61,924 bases of DNA, from contig JAJFHD010000039.1 of assembly GCA_021775805.1 (NCBI GenBank), positions 1-61,924 of the forward strand. Direction: 5' to 3'. The position numbers and the translations under genes are program-made. Positions 18,238-27,165 of the stretch are shown piece after piece. Origin of the DNA: Alphaproteobacteria bacterium. Lineage in GTDB: Bacteria; Pseudomonadota; Alphaproteobacteria; Rhizobiales; JAJFHC01. Position 1 is the stretch's first letter. Each line of letters begins with the position of its first letter. The notes beneath the pieces are model-generated. The model searched no databases. It worked only from the letters and a program-made list of their open reading frames with translations, and was not told where the DNA came from.

Positions 18238-18992
18238 ATGACAGAAGTGTTCTCCATGAACTCCTACAAAGGCATGAGCGTCCTGGCGCTCGTCAGAGAC
18301 GGTGACGACGCTCATGCGGGCGAAGAGGAGGCCATAGAACTGGCGATGAAACATATCGTGAAGTCGCCAACCAATCTCATCGTCGATGCCGGATGCGGAA
18401 GAGGCGGAACGGCGGACTATATTCAGAGAAATGGATGGGGCACCGTCGTCGGTTTCGACATTGAGCCGGCGTCGATCGAATCCGCGCGCCGGACCTACTC
18501 GGACCAGCAGTTTTTTGTTTGCGATGTAGGTCATGTGGACCAGGAAACAGATGTCCAACCCGACGTCATCTGCATGTTCAATGTGTATTACTGTCTCCCG
18601 GACCAGCCCGGTGCCCTGAGGTCACTGCGCAAAATCTCCAAACCCGGAACCGAAATGGTCATCTTCGATCACGTCGACAGAGGGGGCTATCACAATACTC
18701 CCCTGATGGATGCGGGAGAGCCCTTTCTTGCCAATTCGCCAAAACTTTCCACGTTTCCGGACACTCTTGAGGCGAACGCTGGATGGTGGCCGGTATCCGT
18801 GAGATCCACGACCTGTACGTTCAATGGTATACGGCTCTTGTCTCGCGGATTGAAAACAGGCAGACAGAAATCGCTGCAGTGGCCGGTGTGGCAGGCTATG
18901 AACACGTTCTTTGCCTCTATGGGGGATTGCTGGAGGCGGTATTGACCGGGAAACTGGGGGCAGCCATCATGCGCGCGACGCCCAGAATGTAG
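18238..18992 (+). pseudogene. SAM-dependent methyltransferase split by a frameshift
   Basis: The first part (from the ATG at 18238 or 18256) has a class I methyltransferase motif I, VDAGCGRGGTADYI, then VVGFDIEP, DVICMFNVYYCLP and IFDHVDRGGY. Coding then continues in another frame from about 18783 (VAGIREIHDLYVQWYTALVSR) to the stop at 18990-18992, a tail typical for a helical C-terminal region. The change equals the loss of one base near 18775-18785. It may be a true pseudogene or a sequencing error. Read through, the protein would be about 250 residues. The methyl acceptor is unknown. Confidence 0.7.
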
Positions 18993-19098
18993 GGCTTTCG
19001 AAAGTTTTCTTGCCGAAAATCCGGTAGCTGCAAATGTCGCCTCATCAGGACGGATACTCTAGCATGACGCACGTAACCAACTTACAGGGTGGCGTTTG

Positions 19099-22059
19099 AT
19101 GTCCGAACCGGCTTGTGCCTCTTTTCCCGAACTGCCGCCGCCGCTGGACCCGGAACGTGCGGTCAGGCTGATGGTCGAACTGTTCGGCGAGGGCGGTCAG
19201 ACCCGGCACCTCGAAGAGCGCAGGCAGATTGCCTCGCTTGCGCACCGGTACCCGGCGGTCATGGCGCTGATCGTATTGATTTACGATGCCTCACCCCATG
19301 TTGCGGCGTTGATGGAGCGCGATCCGTCCGCTGCCTTGTCGATCTTCCGGGACGGGCCGGACACTGCGTTTTCCGCAAGCCTTGCCAGCGCCCGCAAACT
19401 CGATCCGGCCGTCGGCGAGGCCGACGTCATGCGCACGCTGCGTCAGGCAAAAGCCCAAGCGGCACTGGCGATCAGTCTTGCCGATCTGACAGGCCTCTGG
19501 CCGGTCATGGAAGTCACCGGCGCCCTGACCCGGTTTGCCGATGCTGCCCTCAACGGCGCCATCGACTGGATGCTGGCGCAGGCGCAGCGGTCGGGCAAGT
19601 GGCATGCCGCCGATCCGGAAAATCCCAGCCGCGACAGCGGTTTTGTAGTTCTGGCCATGGGCAAACATGGCGCGTTCGAGCTCAATTATTCCAGCGACAT
19701 CGATCTTATCGTCTTCTACGACCCCACCGTCATCGCCCTGGCGGAAGGCACGGAGGCCTCGACTTTTTTTGTCCGCGTGACCCGCCAACTGGTCAAACTG
19801 CTGCAGGACCGAACCGGTGATGGATACGTGTTTCGGGTCGACCTGAGGTTGAGACCGGACCCGCGGGCGACAAATGTCGCCATAGCGGTTGAGGCCGCCG
19901 CCCAGTATTACGAGACCCTTGGCCAGAACTGGGAACGCGCCGCCATGATCAAGGCGCGCCCGGCTGCCGGCGACATCCCCGCCGGCGAGGATTTCCTGAA
20001 GCGCCTGGCGCCCTTCATCTGGCGCAAATACCTGGATTACTCCGCGATTGCCGATGTGCACTCGATGAAACGCCAGATCCACGCCTTCAAGGGACATGGC
20101 GAAATCGCCGTCTACGGCCACAACATCAAGCTGGGGCGCGGCGGCATCCGAGAGATCGAATTTTTTGTTCAGACCCAGCAGCTGATCGCCGGCGGCCGCT
20201 CACCCCATCTGCGCGGCCGTGAAACGCTTGCCAATCTGGAGATCCTGTCCGCAAACGACTGGATTACGCCGGCTGTGGCCGGAGAAATGCGCGAGGCCTA
20301 CCTGTTCCTGCGCCATGTGGAGCACAGGCTTCAGATGCAGGGCGATGACCAGACCCATGTTCTGCCTGCTTCAGTCGAGGACATGGAGCGTTTCGCCCGA
20401 TTCGCCGGTTTTGCCTCTCGCGATGTCTTTGCCGCCCAACTGCTCGACCATCTCAACACGGTGCAGGCGCACTATGCCGTACTGTTCGAACATGCCCCCA
20501 CTTTGGGTAACGACGAAGGCAGTCTGGTCTTCACCGGCGGCGATGACGACCCCGACACGATTGAAACCTTGCACCACATGGGTTTTGAAAAACCCTCGGA
20601 AATCTCCGCCACCATCAGGGGCTGGCATTTTGGCCGCTATGCCGCGACCCGCAGCGAGCGGGCAAAGGAAAAACTCACCGAGCTGATGCCGGCCCTGCTG
20701 CGGGCGCTGTCTGAGACCCTGGAGCCCGATCGGGCGTTTCTGGCATTCGACCGGTTTCTCGCCGGGCTGCCTGCCGGCGTCCAGCTGTTTTCCCTGCTCT
20801 GGTCCAACCCGAACCTGTTGCAGCTGCTTGCCGGCATCATGGGCGGCGCCCCCCGGCTTGCCAGTGTCCTGGGGCAGAAACCGCAGGTTCTTGATGCTGT
20901 CCTGGACTCGGGTTTCTTTGGACCGCTTCCCGATGGTGACGAGTATCGACGCATCGTCGCTGACCGGATAAGGAGCGCCGACAATCTGGAAACCGGGCTT
21001 GATCTGGCCCGCCTCCACGGCAACGAGCAGGCGTTCCGCATCGGCGTCCAGGTGTTGACCGGAACCGCATCGGCCTCGGAGGTCGGGCGGGCTTATTCCG
21101 AACTTGCGGAGAACGAAGTTGCCGGTTTGCTCGATCTGGTGAAAAATGAAATTCAGCGCCGCCATGGCAGGATCGCAGGCGGCCAGGCTGTGGTCGTTGC
21201 GATGGGAAAACTTGGCGGCCGGGAAATGACCGCCGCTTCCGACCTCGATCTGATGGTGATCTACGATTTCGATCCCGACGCCGGTCCGTCCGACGGGCCA
21301 AAGCCGCTCATGGGCGCGCAGTACTATGCCCGGCTGACCCAGCGCCTGATCTCGGCTCTGTCGGCGCCGACCGCCGAGGGCAGTCTCTACGAAGTCGACA
21401 TGCGGTTGCGGCCTTCGGGAAACTCGGGTCCGATCGCCACCCGGCTGGACACTTTTGTCGACTATCAGACCGGGTCCGCCTGGACCTGGGAAAAACTCGC
21501 CTTGACGCGCGCCCGGGTAATTGCCGGCGATGCCGGTCTCGGCAAACGTGTGAGCGATGCGATCGCGGCGGCGATCGCCCAGCCGCGCGACATTGTGGAT
21601 ACTGCCCGGGACGTGAGCGACATGCGCCGGAAGATCGAACAGGAGAGAGGCACGGACGATCCGTGGGAAATCAAACTGGTCCGCGGCGGTCTCGTGGACA
21701 TCGAATTCATCGCGCAGTTTCTGCAGATTGCCCATGCCCACCGGCATGCCAACGAACATCCGGGCATCCTGTCGCCCAACACCGCTGACGCGTTGGCGAG
21801 ACTGCACGACGCCGGCCTGATCGGCAATGACCAGGCGCACACGCTGGAAGCTGCCTGCAGACTGTTCCAGGGCCTGACCCAGGTGTTGCGCCTGTGCGTT
21901 GTCGGCCGGTTTGAGGCAAAGACGGCGCCCGATGGATTGCGGTCCTTGCTGCTGCAAGCCGGGGAAACACCTGATTTTGCGATCCTGGAATCCACTTTAG
22001 CTGACATTCAAAGTCAGGTGAAAAGCGTTTACGATCAATTAGTTGAGGGCGCTTCGTGA
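19099..22059 (+). CDS. glnE: Bifunctional glutamine synthetase adenylyltransferase/deadenylyltransferase
   Basis: The 986-residue protein has two nucleotidyltransferase domains. The N-terminal deadenylylating half has YSSDIDLIVFYD and the motif KLGRGGIREIEFFVQ. The C-terminal adenylylating half has AASDLDLMVIYD and LVRGGLVDIEFIAQF. It adds AMP to, or removes it from, glutamine synthetase in response to nitrogen status through PII. The length is normal for alphaproteobacteria. The ATG at 19099 has AGGGTGG upstream; a TTG sits just before it at 19096. A gap of about 240 bases separates it from the next operon. Confidence 0.96.
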   Translation: MSEPACASFPELPPPLDPERAVRLMVELFGEGGQTRHLEERRQIASLAHRYPAVMALIVLIYDASPHVAALMERDPSAALSIFRDGPDTAFSASLASARKLDPAVGEADVMRTLRQAKAQAALAISLADLTGLWPVMEVTGALTRFADAALNGAIDWMLAQAQRSGKWHAADPENPSRDSGFVVLAMGKHGAFELNYSSDIDLIVFYDPTVIALAEGTEASTFFVRVTRQLVKLLQDRTGDGYVFRVDLRLRPDPRATNVAIAVEAAAQYYETLGQNWERAAMIKARPAAGDIPAGEDFLKRLAPFIWRKYLDYSAIADVHSMKRQIHAFKGHGEIAVYGHNIKLGRGGIREIEFFVQTQQLIAGGRSPHLRGRETLANLEILSANDWITPAVAGEMREAYLFLRHVEHRLQMQGDDQTHVLPASVEDMERFARFAGFASRDVFAAQLLDHLNTVQAHYAVLFEHAPTLGNDEGSLVFTGGDDDPDTIETLHHMGFEKPSEISATIRGWHFGRYAATRSERAKEKLTELMPALLRALSETLEPDRAFLAFDRFLAGLPAGVQLFSLLWSNPNLLQLLAGIMGGAPRLASVLGQKPQVLDAVLDSGFFGPLPDGDEYRRIVADRIRSADNLETGLDLARLHGNEQAFRIGVQVLTGTASASEVGRAYSELAENEVAGLLDLVKNEIQRRHGRIAGGQAVVVAMGKLGGREMTAASDLDLMVIYDFDPDAGPSDGPKPLMGAQYYARLTQRLISALSAPTAEGSLYEVDMRLRPSGNSGPIATRLDTFVDYQTGSAWTWEKLALTRARVIAGDAGLGKRVSDAIAAAIAQPRDIVDTARDVSDMRRKIEQERGTDDPWEIKLVRGGLVDIEFIAQFLQIAHAHRHANEHPGILSPNTADALARLHDAGLIGNDQAHTLEAACRLFQGLTQVLRLCVVGRFEAKTAPDGLRSLLLQAGETPDFAILESTLADIQSQVKSVYDQLVEGAS

Positions 22060-22297
22060 TTCAATGCTGTTAAAGCGATGGATCAGCCAGTGTGTCAGGG
22101 CGGGCCAGCCACACATCCGGAAGTTTTTTCGACAGGCAGGCCCGGGCCGCTTCGTAAGACTATGCAACGGCGGAGCAGTGCCCCTGAATTCAGATCTCAA
22201 TCCCATCCATGGGTTTCGATCTGACGTTGCTCTTCCGGGAATCGATTCAGCACCGAACCACCGCATGCGGTCTTGGAACAACTGAGGAGCAATAGTC

Positions 22298-22798
22298 ATG
22301 TCGAGAGGTAAACAAGGCCTTAAGTTCTTCGCTTTGACGGTGATGCTTGTCTTTGGACTCACAGGTCCAGTGAGCGCCGCCGACGATGCGACCCCCTACA
22401 AGGTCAGCGGAAGTTGGTTCAAACGGGCCGATAAGGACCGCAACAAACTGGTCTCGAAGGATGAGGCCGGCCGCCTCGCATCCCGGGATTTCCTCCGCCT
22501 CGACCGTAACAGTGACGGAACGGCAACCGTTGAAGAGATCGACCAACGGCTCATGGAGCGCGTGGTGCGGTCGCGGGAGCGCCTGCTGAGACGCCTTGAT
22601 GCCAATCGCGATAGAGCGATAAGCAAGTCCGAGATCGATGCCCGGACGCGCGGCATGTTTGCCCATATCGATGCAGACGGCAACGGTGGTATAACTCTTG
22701 ATGAGCTCAAGTCTTACCGCCAGGCAATACGGAAGGCGCGCCAGGCCGAGCGTCGGGCCAAGCGCGCCGAACGTGCCAAGGCCGCCGGACAGGAATGA
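22298..22798 (+). CDS. Secreted EF-hand protein
   Basis: The 166-residue protein has a signal peptide (LKFFALTVMLVFGLTGPVSA) and EF-hand loops: DKDRNKLVSKDE, DRNSDGTATVEE, DANRDRAISKSE and DADGNGGITLDE. The later loops keep the 1, 3, 5 and 12 positions of calcium ligands best. A basic C-terminal tail follows (ARQAERRAKRAERAK). It is probably periplasmic and binds Ca2+ or another divalent ion. GAGGAG precedes the ATG. Its stop codon touches the start of the sigma factor gene, so the two are co-transcribed. Confidence 0.85.
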   Translation: MSRGKQGLKFFALTVMLVFGLTGPVSAADDATPYKVSGSWFKRADKDRNKLVSKDEAGRLASRDFLRLDRNSDGTATVEEIDQRLMERVVRSRERLLRRLDANRDRAISKSEIDARTRGMFAHIDADGNGGITLDELKSYRQAIRKARQAERRAKRAERAKAAGQE

Positions 22799-23473
22799 AT
22801 GTCAGCCATGGGAATGGCACTCGTGAAACGCGACGGGGACAGCACAGACGAGATCGACCGTGACGTCCCATCGGCGTCTGCGGATGTCCCGACAGATGCC
22901 GCGTCCAGTTCGGAGGAGGACGCCGTCCTCCTCGCCCGCGTGAGGGACGGTGACGAAACAGCTTTCGCGACGCTGGTCACGAACCATTACGGCAACGTTT
23001 ATGGCCTTGCCTGCAGAATGCTGCATGACCAGAGCGAAGCCGAAGACATTTCACAGGACGTCTTTCTCAAGGTCTGGAACAAGCCGGAAGCGTGGAATCC
23101 CGACGGTGCCAGGTTTTCCACCTGGCTCTATCGGGTGACGGCCAATGCCTGCATCGACCGTATGCGCAAGAAGGTGCCGCATCCGACAGACTTCATTCCT
23201 GAAACGCCCGATCCGGCTGCGGGGGCCGACACCCGGTTGTTTGAGGACCAGGTGAGTGTCAAAGTGGATGCTGCCATTGCGAACCTGCCGGAGAGGCAGC
23301 GCCTGGCATTGGTTGCGACTTACTACCAGGGACTGACAAACAAGGAAGCAGCGATCGTGCTGGGTGTTACCGTAGACGCCCTTGAATCGCTTCTTGCCAG
23401 GGCAAGGCGAAAGCTCAAGCAGGACCTGAAATCTGAGTGGCGCGCCCTGATTGCCGATGGCATCGATGAGTGA
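22799..23473 (+). CDS. ECF-type RNA polymerase sigma factor
   Basis: The 224-residue protein carries sigma-70 region 2 (LVTNHYGNVYGLACRML...EDISQDVFLKVWN...FSTWLYRVTANACIDRMRK) and region 4 (LPERQRLALVATYYQGLTNKEAAIVLGVTVDALESLLARARRKL). A disordered acidic segment of about 45 residues comes first. The ATG begins directly after the EF-hand gene stop; another ATG lies at 22808. The two following genes code for single-helix membrane proteins and may be its regulator and sensor. The promoter it reads cannot be told safely. Confidence 0.92.
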   Translation: MSAMGMALVKRDGDSTDEIDRDVPSASADVPTDAASSSEEDAVLLARVRDGDETAFATLVTNHYGNVYGLACRMLHDQSEAEDISQDVFLKVWNKPEAWNPDGARFSTWLYRVTANACIDRMRKKVPHPTDFIPETPDPAAGADTRLFEDQVSVKVDAAIANLPERQRLALVATYYQGLTNKEAAIVLGVTVDALESLLARARRKLKQDLKSEWRALIADGIDE

Positions 23474-23528
23474 CACGCAGGTCAACAAGGGCAGACGACG
23501 AAAGCATTTGCATGTGCGAGGCAGTTGA

Positions 23529-24047
23529 ATGAATACAAAGTCGAACGGAGTGGATGCCAGGATGCTGGAGCGTCTGACATCGGTTGTTGCAACCTATGGT
23601 GCGGATCAGACCCGTTGGCCGCCGGAAGAACGGGACGCGTTACAGTCCCTGATTGTCCGGATGGGTTCGGCTGCAGGCAGGTTTCGCGAGGAGAGTGCGC
23701 TGGATGAACTGCTTGACCGGGCAACGCCGCCACAGCCGCCGGAGGGCGCCGTGGACAGGGTGCTCGCGCATGCAGAACTGGCCAGGTCCGGTGGCGGCCG
23801 GACTGCTGATGTCCTGCCGTTTCAACCCAGGATGGCCGCACCGCCCAGCTCCCCGATTGCCTGGCGCCCTACAGCCGGAGTTGTCGCCGCCTCCCTGCTC
23901 CTCGGGGTTGTGGCGGGAAACCTGAAAGTGACCGACGGATATTACCTCCGCGGCGTCACGGACATTCAGATCGAGGACATCGAACCGGACCAGGATCTGT
24001 TTGCGGTGAACATTGCTGAGCCGGTTCCTGACGAGGACGAACCATGA
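23529..24047 (+). CDS. Single-helix membrane protein, possible anti-sigma factor
   Basis: The 172-residue protein has a cytoplasmic N-terminal part of about 115 residues (ERLTSVVATYGADQTRWPPEER), one membrane helix (TAGVVAASLLLGVVAGNL) and a short acidic outer tail ending PVPDEDEP. It has no zinc-type anti-sigma motif. Its place between the sigma factor (56 bases upstream) and the Spy-like protein (4-base overlap downstream) and its topology make an anti-sigma role likely, but this is inference from context. Confidence 0.65.
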   Translation: MNTKSNGVDARMLERLTSVVATYGADQTRWPPEERDALQSLIVRMGSAAGRFREESALDELLDRATPPQPPEGAVDRVLAHAELARSGGGRTADVLPFQPRMAAPPSSPIAWRPTAGVVAASLLLGVVAGNLKVTDGYYLRGVTDIQIEDIEPDQDLFAVNIAEPVPDEDEP

Positions 24048-24598
24048 CCCAATCGGACGACCGGACACGGACGACGGCCTCTGCCCTGAAGTCCGTCCGG
24101 ACAAATGCCATACCCTGGCTTGGTGTGGGTCTACTGCTGTCGCTTGCCATCAACGCCTTCGTCGTCGGTATCATCGCCACCAAGGTTTACAAGGCAAAGG
24201 AAACCCGGACCGCAAGGCTGCCGGCAATCATCGATGCTCAGGTCGAAGGCCGCCGCATATTGCGCAGCGTCGACAAGGTACGTCGCAGGGAACTGCGGAA
24301 AATTGAGAGGTCCTACCGCGACAAGTTTGCCCCATATGCCGAAAATCTGGACCGGGCGCGCCGCGAACTTGCAGCGGTTGTCAGGGAATCTTCTCTCGAT
24401 CAGGCTAAACTCGAGGCCGCTTTCAAGAATGTTCAGGAAGCGCGAACCGACATGCGGGCAATTTCCAGCACAATGATCATGGAATTGATCACCGCTATGA
24501 CCCCGGCGGAGCGCCAATCTCTAGCCCAACGTCTGGAACGCCAGAAAAAGAAGCGCAAAAAGAAGAAGTCCAAGACCAAGAAAAATGAGGACGGTTAG
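24044..24598 (+). CDS. Spy/heavy-metal-sensor-like periplasmic protein
   Basis: The 184-residue protein has a short cytoplasmic start, a membrane anchor (AIPWLGVGLLLSLAINAFVVGIIATKV) and a long helical periplasmic part. That part ends in a very basic tail (KKKRKKKKSKTKK). The helical region with RELRKIERSY and MTPAERQSLAQRLERQKK resembles the periplasmic heavy-metal sensor/Spy/CpxP group. The start overlaps the upstream stop codon (ATGA), so translation is coupled. It probably works with the ECF sigma factor and the EF-hand protein as an envelope or metal-stress system. Confidence 0.7.
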   Translation: MTQSDDRTRTTASALKSVRTNAIPWLGVGLLLSLAINAFVVGIIATKVYKAKETRTARLPAIIDAQVEGRRILRSVDKVRRRELRKIERSYRDKFAPYAENLDRARRELAAVVRESSLDQAKLEAAFKNVQEARTDMRAISSTMIMELITAMTPAERQSLAQRLERQKKKRKKKKSKTKKNEDG

Positions 24599-24634
24599 GA
24601 ACTGCGCCGTCAAGGCGTCCTGACATGGTGTGGC

Positions 24635-27001
24635 TCACGCCGAGTGTGAGGCGCTCCTGGACGAGGCGGTTTTCGTCTTTGTCGCGCCCGAAACCGTCAG
24701 GCCGTTTCGCGGCAAAAGGACCGTTACCGTTGTGCCCACACCCTCTGTACTGTCGATGTGAAGAATACCGCCATGCAGTTCGATCAGGGAGCGTGAAATG
24801 GCCAGCCCCAGACCGCTGCCGCCGCGGGTCTTGGTAAATTGATTCTCGACCTGTTCGAAGGCCCGACCGAGCTTTTCGATGTCCGGTTCGGGGATCCCGA
24901 TGCCGGTGTCCTTGATCGCGATACCGACCTGCCGGTTGTCGCCGGATGCCTCGATCGTGACGGTGCCGCCGGCCAGGGAAAACTTCACAGCATTTGTCAG
25001 GATGTTCAGGATCACCTGTTTGAGTGGCCGTTTGTCGCCCTGAACCACGAGATCGGCAGGGACCCGGTTGTCGATCTCGATGCCATCATCCGAGGCGCGC
25101 GGACCGACAATCCTGATGCTGTCTTCGACGATCTCGCCAACCAGACACTCCTGCATATCGAGCGTCACCCGGCCGGCTTCGATCTTCGACATATCCAGGA
25201 TGTCGTTGATCACATCGAGGAGATACTGGCCGCTCTTGTTGATGTCGCAGGCATATTCCACATATTTTTCCGAACCGATCGGGCCGAACAGGCCGGTTTG
25301 CATGACGTCGGAAAAGCCGATGATTGCGTTTAGCGGCGTACGCAGTTCATGGCTCATGTTGGCCAGGAACTCGGATTTTGAACGGTTGGCCGCTTCTGCC
25401 CGGGTCTTCTCCATCGAGTATTTTTCAGCCAGATCAACAAGTTGCTGCGCCTGGCGTTCGAGTGTGCCCCTGGATTTTTGAAGATCGCGGACCGTATCCA
25501 TCAGTTCGCGTTCGCTGTCCATAAGCCGCTCTTCATGGTTTTTCAGCGACGTTATGTCCGTGCCCACACTCACGAAACCGCCATCCTTGGTGCGCCGTTC
25601 ATTGATCTGCAGCCAGCGTCCGTCTTCCAGTTGGACCTCGAAAGTGTTGCCGTTATCGGCATCGCCCGCGCCATCGTTTCCGCCGTCCTGTTCACTGACG
25701 GAGATCCGGGTCTTGACGACCGGTTCCTTGGCGTTTTTGACCACATCCTCATAGCGGGTGCCGGCGCCCACGACGCTGGCCGGCAGATTATGGAACTGCT
25801 GGTACTTGCTGTTGCACATCACCAGGCGGTTGTCGGTGTCCCAGAGCACGAAGGCCTCCGAGATTGTCTCGATCGCATCGCGCAGCCGCATATCGGCTTC
25901 CGCGGTGCGGGCATCGGCCTGCTTCTGTTCGGTGATGTCGATGGCGATGCCCACCAGGTGCGGCGCCAGGTCGCCTGCGGCGGACGTCAGCTCGCCGCGC
26001 GCCCGGATCCAGATCCACCGGCCATCGCTGTGTCGGATCCGCATCTCCCGGTCGAAGGCGGTTTCGCCATCGCGGATCATCTGTTCCACAAGCCGGTTCA
26101 GCTTCTTGTCGCCCGGATGCAGCCGGTCCACCATTTCTCCAAATGCCAGCAACCCTTCGCGGTTGTCCAGGCCGAGCATCTCGTACATTGAGCGCGACCA
26201 GAATATGTGGCCTCTTGAAACGTCCCAGTCCCATAGCCCGCAGCGTCCGCGGTTAAGCGCCTTGTCGAGCCGCGTGGTCGCGACCCGCAGCGTATCGTCG
26301 GCGTTGTTGGCCCGCGTCGCCTCCCAGTAGAAAGCCGCCGTGATCAGGAGTATGACGAGACCGGTCGCCAGGAACAGGCTGCAATACACGGTCACGTCGC
26401 GAACCCACACGGCGATGATGTCTGTGGACAACTGTACGAAAGCAATCTGCCCGGGATACCGGCCCAGGTTTCGCACTGTCGCCACTGCCGTGCTGTCATC
26501 GGGAAGGGTTATCTTCGCGACCGTTCCGGTGATGTCGCGCAGCAGCTGCGAGGGGAGAATGTCGATCAGGCGCAGGCCCTGATACTTGGAGTCGGCCGGT
26601 ACCGTTATCCGGATGTAGCCGGAGTCGTCGCTGACAAATGCCATCCGGCCGTTTGCCAGAACCTTCTCTGGCAGGGACTCGCGAAGATCCTGAAGCGTTG
26701 GAACGGCGGGCGTGATGCCGGGGGCGGTTACCGAAGCAAGCCGCTGGGCAAGCCGCGCTGCGGTGACATCGGCGACGAGCCGGGTTTGCTCCATGGCTGT
26801 TTGGATGGTTTCCGATCGTCTGGCGTAAAGATGCGTGACCAGGGCGGTGGCGAGAGAGATCAGGAAGACGACCACGAGCCCACGGATCAGGCGGCGCAGC
26901 ATCGGCTCCGACAAGGTGATGCGTTTATAGATCGCAACAGTTGCCGGGAGCCCCGCAGCGCGGGCCTGTGAAAACAGCTCTCCCAACTGAGCGCGTGCCA
27001 A
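24635..27001 (-). CDS. PAS-domain sensor histidine kinase
   Basis: The 788-residue protein has a membrane helix (LIRGLVVVFLISLATALVTHL), a periplasmic sensor of about 120 residues, a second helix (LFLATGLVILLITAAFYW) and two PAS domains. A coiled stretch leads to HisKA with the H box NMSHELRTPLNAIIGFSD and an ATPase domain ending at TKTRGGSGLGLAIS. It has no receiver domain, so it is not a hybrid. I use a TTG start at 27001 because AAGGA lies 9 bases upstream; an ATG at 26902 is the alternative. It lies downstream of pepN on the same strand, 164 bases away, without a partner regulator. Confidence 0.85.
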   Translation of the reverse strand: MARAQLGELFSQARAAGLPATVAIYKRITLSEPMLRRLIRGLVVVFLISLATALVTHLYARRSETIQTAMEQTRLVADVTAARLAQRLASVTAPGITPAVPTLQDLRESLPEKVLANGRMAFVSDDSGYIRITVPADSKYQGLRLIDILPSQLLRDITGTVAKITLPDDSTAVATVRNLGRYPGQIAFVQLSTDIIAVWVRDVTVYCSLFLATGLVILLITAAFYWEATRANNADDTLRVATTRLDKALNRGRCGLWDWDVSRGHIFWSRSMYEMLGLDNREGLLAFGEMVDRLHPGDKKLNRLVEQMIRDGETAFDREMRIRHSDGRWIWIRARGELTSAAGDLAPHLVGIAIDITEQKQADARTAEADMRLRDAIETISEAFVLWDTDNRLVMCNSKYQQFHNLPASVVGAGTRYEDVVKNAKEPVVKTRISVSEQDGGNDGAGDADNGNTFEVQLEDGRWLQINERRTKDGGFVSVGTDITSLKNHEERLMDSERELMDTVRDLQKSRGTLERQAQQLVDLAEKYSMEKTRAEAANRSKSEFLANMSHELRTPLNAIIGFSDVMQTGLFGPIGSEKYVEYACDINKSGQYLLDVINDILDMSKIEAGRVTLDMQECLVGEIVEDSIRIVGPRASDDGIEIDNRVPADLVVQGDKRPLKQVILNILTNAVKFSLAGGTVTIEASGDNRQVGIAIKDTGIGIPEPDIEKLGRAFEQVENQFTKTRGGSGLGLAISRSLIELHGGILHIDSTEGVGTTVTVLLPRNGLTVSGATKTKTASSRSASHSA

Positions 27002-27165
27002 GTCCCAGATTCCTTCGATAAAACTAAAGTCGACGAAGGTAGCCCCACCCCCGAATCATAGCCCCATTGATTCGAAGTTCGGCTGATTTGTCCAGTATCA
27101 ACAAAAGGTTAATAAAACTAAACTTTCAGGCCCGCGCTAGGAGTCTGATTTGACTCGATTATTTT

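Noticed and set aside
20371..21957. Long minus-strand reading frame of 528 codons
   Set aside because: It is antisense to glnE, whose domains and motifs are clear; long antisense frames are common in GC-rich genes.
24550..24596. Lysine-rich run at the end of the Spy-like protein considered as a frameshift artefact
   Set aside because: The upstream helix continues naturally into it and the stop codon is shared by no better frame, so it is kept as a basic tail.
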